The notes beneath the pieces are model-generated. The model was not told the DNA's origin. It saw only the letters and a list, made by a program, of their open reading frames with translations, and made no database searches. A program made the position numbers and the translations under genes. A stretch of 8,711 nucleotides of DNA. Origin: Vicinamibacteria bacterium. Lineage in GTDB: Bacteria; Acidobacteriota; Vicinamibacteria; Vicinamibacterales; UBA2999. Each line of letters starts with the position of its first letter. The stretch's first letter is position 1. This document shows positions 1 to 6,100 of the stretch, one piece after another. The DNA lies in the NCBI GenBank assembly GCA_025924295.1, contig JAICEG010000214.1, positions 1 to 8,711 on the forward strand, given 5' to 3'.

Positions 1-52
1 CACAACGTCGCCTCTGCGCCACCCTTCTCCTTGTCCGACACCCGTATGGGTT

Positions 53-113
53 GGGGGGGTCTTTTTAATACCAAACCCAAATGGGGTTACACTATCAAAA
101 CCCCCCCGACCCC
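53..113. repeat. G/C-tract inverted repeat overlapping the 3' end of the TrmH gene
   Basis: Seven G residues (53-59) followed by a T run (62-66) face an A run (97-100) followed by seven C residues (101-107). GGGGTC at 56-61 also pairs with GACCCC at 108-113. A smaller hairpin lies inside: AACCC at 75-79 and GGGTT at 84-88. The right arm is inside the coding region of the TrmH-family gene and encodes its glycine/valine-rich last residues; the TAA stop (87-89) lies in the loop. On the minus strand the structure could act as a transcription terminator, but no clean U-tract follows the stem, so that role is uncertain. It may instead be one copy of a dispersed genomic repeat. Confidence 0.5.
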
Positions 114-938
114 ATTACAGATCTCGTACAAGGCGATCGCTGCTGCAGTGGCGACGTTGACCGAGTCGACGCCGTTCGACATCGCGATACGCGCGCGATG
201 CGTGCACGCCGTCACAGTCGCTTCCGTCAATCCCTCACCCTCGTGACCGAGCACGATCGCGACACCTCGATCGGTCAGCGTGTTGGCGACGTCGCGGAGC
301 AAGGGCGCGTGCGCGGCAGGTGTCATCGCGACCGTCGCCCATCCGCCTCCGGCGAGCTCGCGCAGCGTGTCGGGCCAGGGCGCCGTGGCGTACGGTATGG
401 TCAGCGAGGCCGCCATCGACGTGCGGATGGCTTTGCGATAAAGCGGGTCTGCACACTCAGACTGGAGCAGCACCCCATCGACGCCGAACGCGGCGGCATT
501 TCGAAAGATGGCCCCGACGTTGTCGACGTTGTTCACGCGCTCGAGGGCGACGAGCAGACCGGGCAGTGCGTAGGCCGGGTCCCGCGGTGCCGACCCGGCG
601 GACCCGACTACGACCTTTCGCCAGTCGCGCGCCGGTGGTCGCACGCCGAGCGCGAGACACCCGCGGTGAAAATTGAAACCCGCCACGCTATTCATTACGG
701 TCTGCGGTACGACGTAGACCGGCGCTGACAGATCGGTCAGCGCGCCCGCCAGCGACGTCAACGCGGTTTCCGTGACGAGCACCGATCGGGTCGTCAAGCT
801 GCTGCCGATCAGTCTGGCCACCACCAGACGCCCTTCCGCGACGAAGAGTCCAAGCCGGATGAGTAGTTCCGCATCGGGGACATTACGGAACTCCGCCAAC
901 CGGCCGTCGTCTTCGTTGTCGATGCGGATGACGCTCAC
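87..938 (-). CDS. TrmH/SpoU-family RNA 2'-O-ribose methyltransferase
   Basis: Predicted SPOUT enzyme transferring a methyl group from S-adenosylmethionine to a ribose 2'-OH in tRNA or rRNA, in the cytoplasm. From the GTG at 938 it has 283 residues. The N-terminal part has a SpoU substrate-binding look (GLFVAEGRLVVARLI, about 30-44). The C-terminal knot domain carries motif 1 (NNVDNVGAIFRNAAAFGVD, about 136-154, with the conserved Arg), motif 2 (IVLGHEGEGL, about 228-237) and motif 3 (about 251-272, containing DSVNVATAAAIALYE). Motif 3 usually begins IPM; here it reads IAM. An in-frame ATG at 971 would add 11 residues (MPDCSAGYDAG), which I reject because homologous chains begin near the VIRID segment and a -10-like element lies between the two starts. 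The exact RNA target cannot be told from sequence. The last eight codons fall in a G-rich repeat. It is divergent from the kinase gene. Confidence 0.9.
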   Translation of the reverse strand: MSVIRIDNEDDGRLAEFRNVPDAELLIRLGLFVAEGRLVVARLIGSSLTTRSVLVTETALTSLAGALTDLSAPVYVVPQTVMNSVAGFNFHRGCLALGVRPPARDWRKVVVGSAGSAPRDPAYALPGLLVALERVNNVDNVGAIFRNAAAFGVDGVLLQSECADPLYRKAIRTSMAASLTIPYATAPWPDTLRELAGGGWATVAMTPAAHAPLLRDVANTLTDRGVAIVLGHEGEGLTEATVTACTHRARIAMSNGVDSVNVATAAAIALYEICNGVGGVLIV

Positions 939-944
939 GCCGGC

Positions 945-950
945 ATCGTA
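945..950 (-). promoter_or_regulatory. Candidate -10 element for the TrmH-family gene (leaderless)
   Basis: On the minus strand TACGAT (950 to 945) is followed by exactly six bases and then the GTG at 938, so transcription would begin on the start codon. No Shine-Dalgarno sequence precedes the GTG. I see no good -35 hexamer at 16-18 nt spacing, so this rests on the -10 match and the same arrangement at the divergent gene. Confidence 0.35.
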
Positions 951-1141
951 ACCCGCTGAGCAGTCAGGCACGTTGGGAGCGCCACGACCCGTCGCGGCAC
1001 TCGATTGCCACTTTGACCCGCCACCTCACAGTTTGGGTTGAAATGCCTTCGAGCGGTGATGGAACGCCGGTGGGAATGGTTGGAGTGCCATCCGCTGGTG
1101 ACGGCAGACCGCCGCTGATCGGCGTTCGTCCAAACGTTTGC

Positions 1142-1170
1142 TTGACGGGCCGGATACCACGGCCGATAGT
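1142..1170 (+). promoter_or_regulatory. Sigma70-type promoter of the histidine kinase/response regulator operon
   Basis: TTGACG (1142-1147) is a 5/6 match to the -35 consensus. A 17-base spacer follows, then GATAGT (1165-1170) as the -10. Counting six bases on places +1 at 1177, the A of the ATG start codon. The transcript would be leaderless, which fits the absence of a Shine-Dalgarno motif before this ATG. The 238 bases between the two divergent starts (939-1176) hold no other gene I can support. Confidence 0.65.
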
Positions 1171-1176
1171 TCACTG

Positions 1177-2328
1177 ATGGGACGCCTTTCGCGAGTGACG
1201 AGCCCGCTGACTATTTTTGCGATCGCCACGGTGCTTGGCGTCCTCACCGGGCTGCAGGCATATAACTACATCGCGCTGACGGCGGAAAACAAGCAGCCGC
1301 TCGTCGTCCTGCTCGCGCTCAACCTCACATATTGGTATTCGTGGGCGCTCCTCGTGCCGGGCGTCCTGTGGATGGCTCGCCGTTTTCGTTTCGAGCGCCA
1401 CAACTGGCGACGCGCGACGCTGATTCACATCCTTGGCGTGGTCGGGTGTACCGCCGCGCACGTGGCGCTCGCGACATCAGCCCGTGGTGTCGTCATCAAC
1501 ACGCTGACCGCCCGCACCTTCAGCTGGGGCGCCGACTGGTGGATGTACTTCCGCGACCGGTTCTTCCTGAACTTCGACTGGGAGATGATGACCTACTGGG
1601 CGCTGGTGGCTTTCGTTCATGCGCTCGACTACCATCGCGAGTCGCAGGAGCGCGAGATCGCCGCCGCTCAACTGCAGACGCAGTTGGCCGAAGCACAGCT
1701 CGAAGCGCTGCAACGTCAGCTCCACCCGCATTTTCTGTTCAACACGTTGAACACGATCTCGGCGTTGATGCATCGCGACGTCCATGCCGCCGACGAGATG
1801 CTCGTGCAGCTCAGCGATCTGCTGCGCCTGACATTGGATCGCGTCGGAACACAGCAGGTGCCGCTGACCGATGAAATCGACTTCCTGCGCAAGTACGTCG
1901 AGATTGAACAGACACGATTCGGCGATCGTCTACAAGTCAATATCGAGGTCGAACCGGAAGTGCTCGACGCCCCCGTGCCGAACTTGATTCTTCAGCCGCT
2001 CGTCGAGAACGCCTTGCGCCACGGCATCGGGCCGCGGGTTGGCGTGGGCTGCGTCGACGTGGCTGCCCGTCAAGTCGACGGCGGCCTGGTGTTGACGGTG
2101 CGCGACAACGGCGTCGGCTTGTCGCCAGACAAGTTGAATGCCTTTCATTCGGGTGTCGGGTTGTCCAATACCCGGTCCCGTCTCGAGAACCTGTATGGCG
2201 ACCGCCATCGCTTCGAGTTCCAGACACCACCCGGCGGTGGCCTTCTGGTGACGATTGTCGTTCCGCTCGGACCGGATTCCGAAACCCGCGTGCCGAGTTC
2301 CGAATCCCGAATGGAGAGCGTTGCATGA
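1177..2328 (+). CDS. LytS/YehU-type membrane sensor histidine kinase
   Basis: Sensor of a two-component system: autophosphorylates on His and passes phosphate to the response regulator encoded next. The 383-residue chain has about four predicted membrane helices (roughly 10-32, 42-66, 82-102, 136-152), a Gln/Ala-rich coiled linker (155-180), the His_kinase box of the LytS family (LQRQLHPHFLFNTLNTISAL, 178-197; likely phosphoacceptor His185), the ATP-binding N-box (LILQPLVENALRHGI, 270-284), G1 (RDNGVGL, 309-315) and G2 (GVGLSNTRSRLENLYG, 326-341). There is no recognisable extracellular sensor domain; the signal must be read by the helices and short loops. I chose ATG 1177 over the in-frame TTG at 1138 because a strong promoter places +1 at 1177 and the TTG lies upstream of that promoter's -35. 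The last 18 residues or so (after VVPLG) are repeat-derived and not part of the kinase fold. The stop overlaps the regulator start by 4 nt. Confidence 0.93.
   Translation: MGRLSRVTSPLTIFAIATVLGVLTGLQAYNYIALTAENKQPLVVLLALNLTYWYSWALLVPGVLWMARRFRFERHNWRRATLIHILGVVGCTAAHVALATSARGVVINTLTARTFSWGADWWMYFRDRFFLNFDWEMMTYWALVAFVHALDYHRESQEREIAAAQLQTQLAEAQLEALQRQLHPHFLFNTLNTISALMHRDVHAADEMLVQLSDLLRLTLDRVGTQQVPLTDEIDFLRKYVEIEQTRFGDRLQVNIEVEPEVLDAPVPNLILQPLVENALRHGIGPRVGVGCVDVAARQVDGGLVLTVRDNGVGLSPDKLNAFHSGVGLSNTRSRLENLYGDRHRFEFQTPPGGGLLVTIVVPLGPDSETRVPSSESRMESVA
2277..2309 (+). repeat. Imperfect direct repeat forming the kinase C-terminal tail
   Basis: TTCCGAAACCCG (2277-2288) recurs as TTCCGAATCCCG (2298-2309), 11 of 12 bases identical, 21 bases apart and therefore in frame. 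A third partial unit (GAAT) follows. The segment encodes a Ser/Glu/Arg-rich tail (SETRVPSSESRM) after the end of the conserved ATPase domain. It looks like a degenerate short-period repeat captured at the gene's 3' end. Confidence 0.55.
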
Positions 2329-3095
2329 GTCGGATCCGAACCCTGGTCGTCGATGATGAGCCAATCGCGCGCGAGCGCGTGCTGTCGCTCCTGCAGCAGG
2401 AGGACGATGTCGAAGTGGTGGGTGAGTGTGGTGACGGCGCCCAGGCCGTCGCGGCGATTCAGCACCAGGTGCCCGATCTCGTGTTTCTCGATGTGCAGAT
2501 GCCCGGTGTCGACGGGTTTGGTGTGATCGAAGCCATCGGTCCGGAGAAGATGCCGACCGTGGTCTTCGTGACCGCCTACGACGAGTACGCGCTCCGAGCG
2601 TTCGAGGTGCATGCGCTCGATTACCTGTTGAAGCCGTTTGGCCGCGACCGTTTTCGTCAGACCCTCACGCATGCCCGTGCGCATCTCGAGCGTCGGCGGG
2701 CCGGTGATCTCGGACGTCGGCTGCTGGCCCTGGTGAACGACATCAAGCCCGAGGCGCCCAAGCTCGATCGGCTCATCGTCAAGTCCGGTGGCCGGGTGTT
2801 CTTCCTGCGCACGGGCGATCTGGACTGGATCGAGGCGGCTGGGAACTACGTGCGGCTGCACCTGGGTGAGGAGTCACACCTGTTTCGAGAAACGATGAAC
2901 CGCATGGAGGCGCGGCTCGATCCCAAGCGGTTTGTCCGCATCCATCGCTCGCGCATCGTCAACACCGAGCGCATCAAGGAACTGCAGCCCTGGTTCAACG
3001 GCGAGTACGTCGTCGTGCTGCGCAACGGTGCCCGCCTGCCACTGAGCCGCGGCTATCGCGACAAATTGCAAGAACAATTGGGGAAGGGGTTCTAG
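2325..3095 (+). CDS. LytTR-family response regulator
   Basis: DNA-binding output protein of the two-component pair, 256 residues. The receiver domain (about 4-120) has the acidic pair Asp10-Asp11, phosphoacceptor Asp56 (LVFLDVQMPGVDGFG), Thr83 and Lys103 (DYLLKPF). The LytTR domain fills about 148-252 and ends with the typical FVRIHRSRIVN and LPLSRGYRDKLQ segments; LytTR domains bind short direct repeats upstream of target promoters. The ATG overlaps the kinase TGA (ATGA at 2325-2328), and GGAGAG (2313-2318) gives a ribosome binding site, so translation is coupled to the kinase. Its targets are not known; the adjacent amidohydrolase gene has its own promoter-like sequence and is only 18 nt downstream, so it could be read through from this operon. 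AlgR/LytR-like naming is possible, but I give no symbol. Confidence 0.95.
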   Translation: MSRIRTLVVDDEPIARERVLSLLQQEDDVEVVGECGDGAQAVAAIQHQVPDLVFLDVQMPGVDGFGVIEAIGPEKMPTVVFVTAYDEYALRAFEVHALDYLLKPFGRDRFRQTLTHARAHLERRRAGDLGRRLLALVNDIKPEAPKLDRLIVKSGGRVFFLRTGDLDWIEAAGNYVRLHLGEESHLFRETMNRMEARLDPKRFVRIHRSRIVNTERIKELQPWFNGEYVVVLRNGARLPLSRGYRDKLQEQLGKGF

Positions 3096-3105
3096 CGAGT
3101 ACAAT
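3078..3105 (+). promoter_or_regulatory. Candidate promoter of the amidohydrolase operon
   Basis: TACAAT (3100-3105), a 5/6 match to the -10 consensus, is preceded after 16 bases by a weak -35, TTGGGG (3078-3083). The expected +1 is near 3112, two bases before the ATG at 3114, so the leader would be essentially absent. The promoter straddles the end of the response regulator gene (stop at 3093-3095). Confidence 0.5.
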
Positions 3106-3113
3106 CCGCGGGC

Positions 3114-4781
3114 ATGCGCGGAATCTGCCTGTCCGCTCTTCTGCTTTGTCTTGCCAGCGTGGCCGGGGCCCAGACCCCGGACACCATCCTGCTGAATGGC
3201 AAGATCCTCACGCTGGATGCGAAATCGAGCGTCGCGCCCGCCGTTGCCATCGCCGATGGCCGTATCACGGCGGTCGGGTCAGCTGACGACATTCGAAAAC
3301 TGGCCGGTCCGGGCACGCGCGTCATCGACCTGCGCGGACGCACAGTCATTCCCGGTCTGATCGATTCCCATCTGCACGCGATTCGCGCCGCGTTGAGCTT
3401 CAGCACGGAAGTCAACTGGATTGGCGCACGCTCACTCGAAGAGGCGCTCGGCCGCATCCGCGCGGCGGCGCGCACGATGAAGCCGGGTTCATGGCTGATC
3501 GTGGCGGGCGGCTGGAACGTGCAGCAGTTCGAGGAGAATCGCCGGCCGACGCAGGCCGAGCTCATGGCCGTCGCGCCCAACAACCCAGTGTATGTGCAGC
3601 TCGGCTACGGCTGGTCGATGCTGACGCCGCCGGCGCACAAAGCGCTCGCTCTCTCGAGTGAGGCCGACCTGCCACCCGGTGGCCGATTCGAGCGAGATGC
3701 GAATGGGGCGTTGACCGGAGCGGTGTCCGGCGCGCAGAACGCGATCGTCGCGCTGTTCGACCGGCTTCCCAAGCCGACGTTCGCCGAGCAGGTGGAGGGA
3801 ACGAAAGAGTTCTTTCGCGAGCTCAATCGCCTGGCGATCACCGGCGCCGGCGATCCCGGTGGCAACAACCTGACCTCGACTGACTACCAGGCCTTGTTCA
3901 AAGTGTGGCGCGACAAGGCGATGACGGTCCGTGTGACGTACACGCTGAATGGACAAACGGCCGGCAAGGAGTTCGAGGAGCTACAGGAACTCACGGGCCT
4001 CCTCCCGATGGGGTTCGGCGACGACACGTTGCGATTCAACGGCCTCGGCGAGCGGATCACGCTGGCAATGAACAACAACAATGCTCCCTCGCAAGCCGAC
4101 AAGGACGCCTACTACCGCATCGTTCGCTGGGCCGCCGAGCGCGGGATGTCGCTGACGATGCATTGGGGCAGCGATGCGTCGGTCGACCACCTGCTGACGA
4201 TCTTCGAGCGCGTCAACAAGGAGATCCCGATCGCCCAGCTTCGATGGTCGATTGCGCACCTGAACGACGCCTCGGAGAAGAGCCTGAACCGGATGAAAGC
4301 CCTTGGTGTGGGATGGACGATGCAGGACGCGATGTATTTCGGCGGAGAACAGTTCATCAAGCAGGCAGGACCGGACGCCGCGCGACGCACGCCTCCCGTC
4401 GAGACCGCGCGCAAGATGGGCGTTGTCGTCGGCGCAGGGACAGATGCGCATCGCGTCGCCTCCTACAATCCATTCACCGCTTTGCAGTGGCTCCTCGATG
4501 GCAAGACGGTGGGCGGCGCCGCCATGCGCGGGCCCGAGGAGATCCCAAGCAGGCTCGACGCGCTGCGCTTCTATACGCTCGGGAGTGCGTGGTTTTCATT
4601 CGACGATGACGAGCGCGGATCGATCGAAGTCGGCAAGCTTGCCGACCTGGCCGTGCTGTCCGACGACTACATGACGATTCCGGTCGAGAAGGTCGGTGGT
4701 CTCGAGTCGGTGCTCACCATGGTGGGCGGCAGGATCGTCTATTCGGCCGGTCCCTTCGACGGTCTCGACAAGAAACCGTAG
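3114..4781 (+). CDS. Secreted YtcJ-like amidohydrolase (Amidohydro_3 family)
   Basis: Predicted metal-dependent hydrolase of the amidohydrolase superfamily, acting on an unidentified C-N bond; members of this branch include N-substituted formamide deformylases. The chain has 555 residues. Residues 1-19 form a signal peptide (CLSALLLCLASVAGA, probable cut before Gln20), so it is exported, probably to the periplasm. The N-terminal beta strands carry the family pattern ILLNGKILTLD, then VIPGLIDSHLH with the metal-binding His86-x-His88. Further candidate ligands are His350 (LTMHWGSD), His382 (SIAHLND) and Asp444 (GAGTDAHR). The C-terminal DERGSIEVGKLADLAVL (about 499-515) is the usual returning beta-sandwich segment. 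Length is normal and the fold looks complete. It leads a tight operon: the SDR gene starts 3 nt after its stop. Substrate cannot be inferred. Confidence 0.92.
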   Translation: MRGICLSALLLCLASVAGAQTPDTILLNGKILTLDAKSSVAPAVAIADGRITAVGSADDIRKLAGPGTRVIDLRGRTVIPGLIDSHLHAIRAALSFSTEVNWIGARSLEEALGRIRAAARTMKPGSWLIVAGGWNVQQFEENRRPTQAELMAVAPNNPVYVQLGYGWSMLTPPAHKALALSSEADLPPGGRFERDANGALTGAVSGAQNAIVALFDRLPKPTFAEQVEGTKEFFRELNRLAITGAGDPGGNNLTSTDYQALFKVWRDKAMTVRVTYTLNGQTAGKEFEELQELTGLLPMGFGDDTLRFNGLGERITLAMNNNNAPSQADKDAYYRIVRWAAERGMSLTMHWGSDASVDHLLTIFERVNKEIPIAQLRWSIAHLNDASEKSLNRMKALGVGWTMQDAMYFGGEQFIKQAGPDAARRTPPVETARKMGVVVGAGTDAHRVASYNPFTALQWLLDGKTVGGAAMRGPEEIPSRLDALRFYTLGSAWFSFDDDERGSIEVGKLADLAVLSDDYMTIPVEKVGGLESVLTMVGGRIVYSAGPFDGLDKKP

Positions 4782-4784
4782 CGC

Positions 4785-5558
4785 ATGGATCTCGGCCTCC
4801 AGAACAAGGTAGCCATCGTGACCGGCGCCAGCAAGGGTATCGGTCGCGCCATTGCGCAAACGCTTGCGCACGAGGGCATGCGCCTGGTCGTCGTCGCTCG
4901 ATCGCGAGCGCAGCTTGACGAACTGGCGTCATCGATGGGCGATGCCTGCCTGGTGCAGGCGGCGGACCTGACGAATGCCGATGCGCCCGCGGCTGTCGTC
5001 GCTGCGACGATGGCGCGATTCGGCCGGCTCGATCTCCTGGTCAACAACGCCGGGTCGACCAAACGCGGCGACTTCCTGACGCTGTCCGAAGCGGATTGGG
5101 CCGAAGGCTTCGGGCTGAAGTTCTATGCCGCGGTGCGACTCAGTCGCGCCGCATGGCCGCACCTGCAGGCCTCGTCGGGCGGCATAATCAACATCATCGG
5201 TATCGGTGGCCGCACCGGTTCGGCGGAGTTCGCGATCGGTGGCGCAGTCAACGCGGCGCTGATGAACCTGACGAAAGTGCTCGCCGATCGCGGCGTCAAG
5301 GACGGCGTGCGCGTGAATGCGATCAACCCGGGAGGCATCGCCACGGATCGCTTGCAGACCCGGCTCAAGACATTTGCCGCCGAGCATCACCTCAATCCCA
5401 CTGATGCCGAGCAGCAGATGGCAGAGGCGTTTGGCGTGGCGCGATTCGGCCAGCCCGAGGAGATCGCTCGCCTTGTGGCTTTCCTGGCCTCGCCGCAGGC
5501 CGCGTTCTGTCAGGGCGCGATCGTCGACGCGGACGGCGGGCAGACGCGGACGCTCTGA
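4785..5558 (+). CDS. SDR-fold protein with a non-canonical active site
   Basis: Classical-length short-chain dehydrogenase/reductase fold, 257 residues, cytoplasmic. The Rossmann motif TGASKGIG (13-20), the VVVARS end of strand 2 (Arg39, suggesting NADP(H) preference), Asp61 and NNAG (87-90) are intact, so nucleotide binding is plausible. The catalytic residues are not: where ISS normally stands the chain reads NIIGIGG (136-142), and the YxxxK position reads AIGGAVNAAL (150-159), giving Gly for Tyr and Asn for Lys. The strand 6 segment RVNAINPGGIATDR and the C-terminal DADGGQTRTL are typical. My recollection is that related proteins share this change, which would make it a subfamily trait and not decay, but this needs an alignment. 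It starts 3 nt after the amidohydrolase stop and is followed 11 nt on by the unknown gene, so it is probably co-transcribed with both. Activity as an oxidoreductase is doubtful. Confidence 0.88.
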   Translation: MDLGLQNKVAIVTGASKGIGRAIAQTLAHEGMRLVVVARSRAQLDELASSMGDACLVQAADLTNADAPAAVVAATMARFGRLDLLVNNAGSTKRGDFLTLSEADWAEGFGLKFYAAVRLSRAAWPHLQASSGGIINIIGIGGRTGSAEFAIGGAVNAALMNLTKVLADRGVKDGVRVNAINPGGIATDRLQTRLKTFAAEHHLNPTDAEQQMAEAFGVARFGQPEEIARLVAFLASPQAAFCQGAIVDADGGQTRTL

Positions 5559-5569
5559 AGACGGCACGT

Positions 5570-6076
5570 ATGGCGCACAACAACGATGTCACCATCGACG
5601 CCATGCCGCGCGAACACAAGGCGGCGTTCCTCAAAGCACCCGCGAAGATCGAACTGCCGCAGGGGACGCGAGTGTTCAGACTGGCCGCGGGTCCCCTTCC
5701 GCCGGGCGTGGCGGTGTCGCCCTGGTGGTCGCTCGTGGAGTCGATGGACCTCCCGAACGGCGAGGTGTTCGACGGCTTCTGGGTCTCGGCGCGAAGGGCG
5801 CATCGGATTCGCAAGCCCATTCGAGACTACCTGCGCGCACGAACGGCGATCTCCGACAGGTTCAACAACCCGATGACTCACCTCATCGTGGCGGCATTGA
5901 AACAGCCGACGTGGTGCTTCGCCGGCAAGGCTGCCGGGCAACCGGAGTTTCGCGATGAGGACGACGTGATCCTCATTGGCGGAGCCCATCAGCTCTGGAT
6001 ACCAAAGTTGATGTTTCCCGAGCATATCCAGCCGAGCTCGCTCTGGCCGCGTCCCCCCGGTGCGCCAAAGCGATAG
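5570..6076 (+). CDS. Conserved-looking protein of unknown function, 168 residues
   Basis: I cannot name a family. There is no signal peptide or membrane helix. The sequence reads like a compact globular domain: TRVFRLAAG (33-41) followed by SPWWS (50-54), a basic helical part (SARRAHRIRKPIRDYLRARTA, in two halves about 73-93), an Asn/Pro turn (FNNPMTHLIV, 98-107), then WCFAGKAAGQPEF (115-127) and a hydrophobic end VILIGGAHQLWIPKL (133-147). The Arg-Val-Phe-Arg-Leu strand and Trp-Trp-Ser motif faintly recall ADP-ribosyltransferase-like folds, but I see no complete Arg/Ser/Glu set and do not propose that activity. It starts 11 nt after the SDR stop and is probably the last gene of the amidohydrolase operon. 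It ends 24 nt before the convergent membrane protein gene, with no strong terminator between them. Confidence 0.75.
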   Translation: MAHNNDVTIDAMPREHKAAFLKAPAKIELPQGTRVFRLAAGPLPPGVAVSPWWSLVESMDLPNGEVFDGFWVSARRAHRIRKPIRDYLRARTAISDRFNNPMTHLIVAALKQPTWCFAGKAAGQPEFRDEDDVILIGGAHQLWIPKLMFPEHIQPSSLWPRPPGAPKR

Positions 6077-6100
6077 CGGGATCGATTGCGGCTGTCGTCT

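Noticed and set aside
81..728. Long plus-strand frame opposite the TrmH-family gene
   Set aside because: Arg-rich composition typical of an antisense shadow in high-GC DNA; no domain.
939..971. N-terminal extension of the TrmH-family protein from ATG 971
   Set aside because: The 11 extra residues look unlike the family and the codons span the likely -10 element; GTG 938 fits better, though this is not proven.
1138..1176. TTG start for the histidine kinase at 1138
   Set aside because: It lies upstream of the promoter elements and adds 13 residues with no conserved character; ATG 1177 is the expected +1.
1042..1177. Possible 44-residue plus-strand ORF in the divergent intergenic region
   Set aside because: No ribosome binding site, Gly/Pro-rich composition and overlap with the kinase promoter; coding status unsupported.
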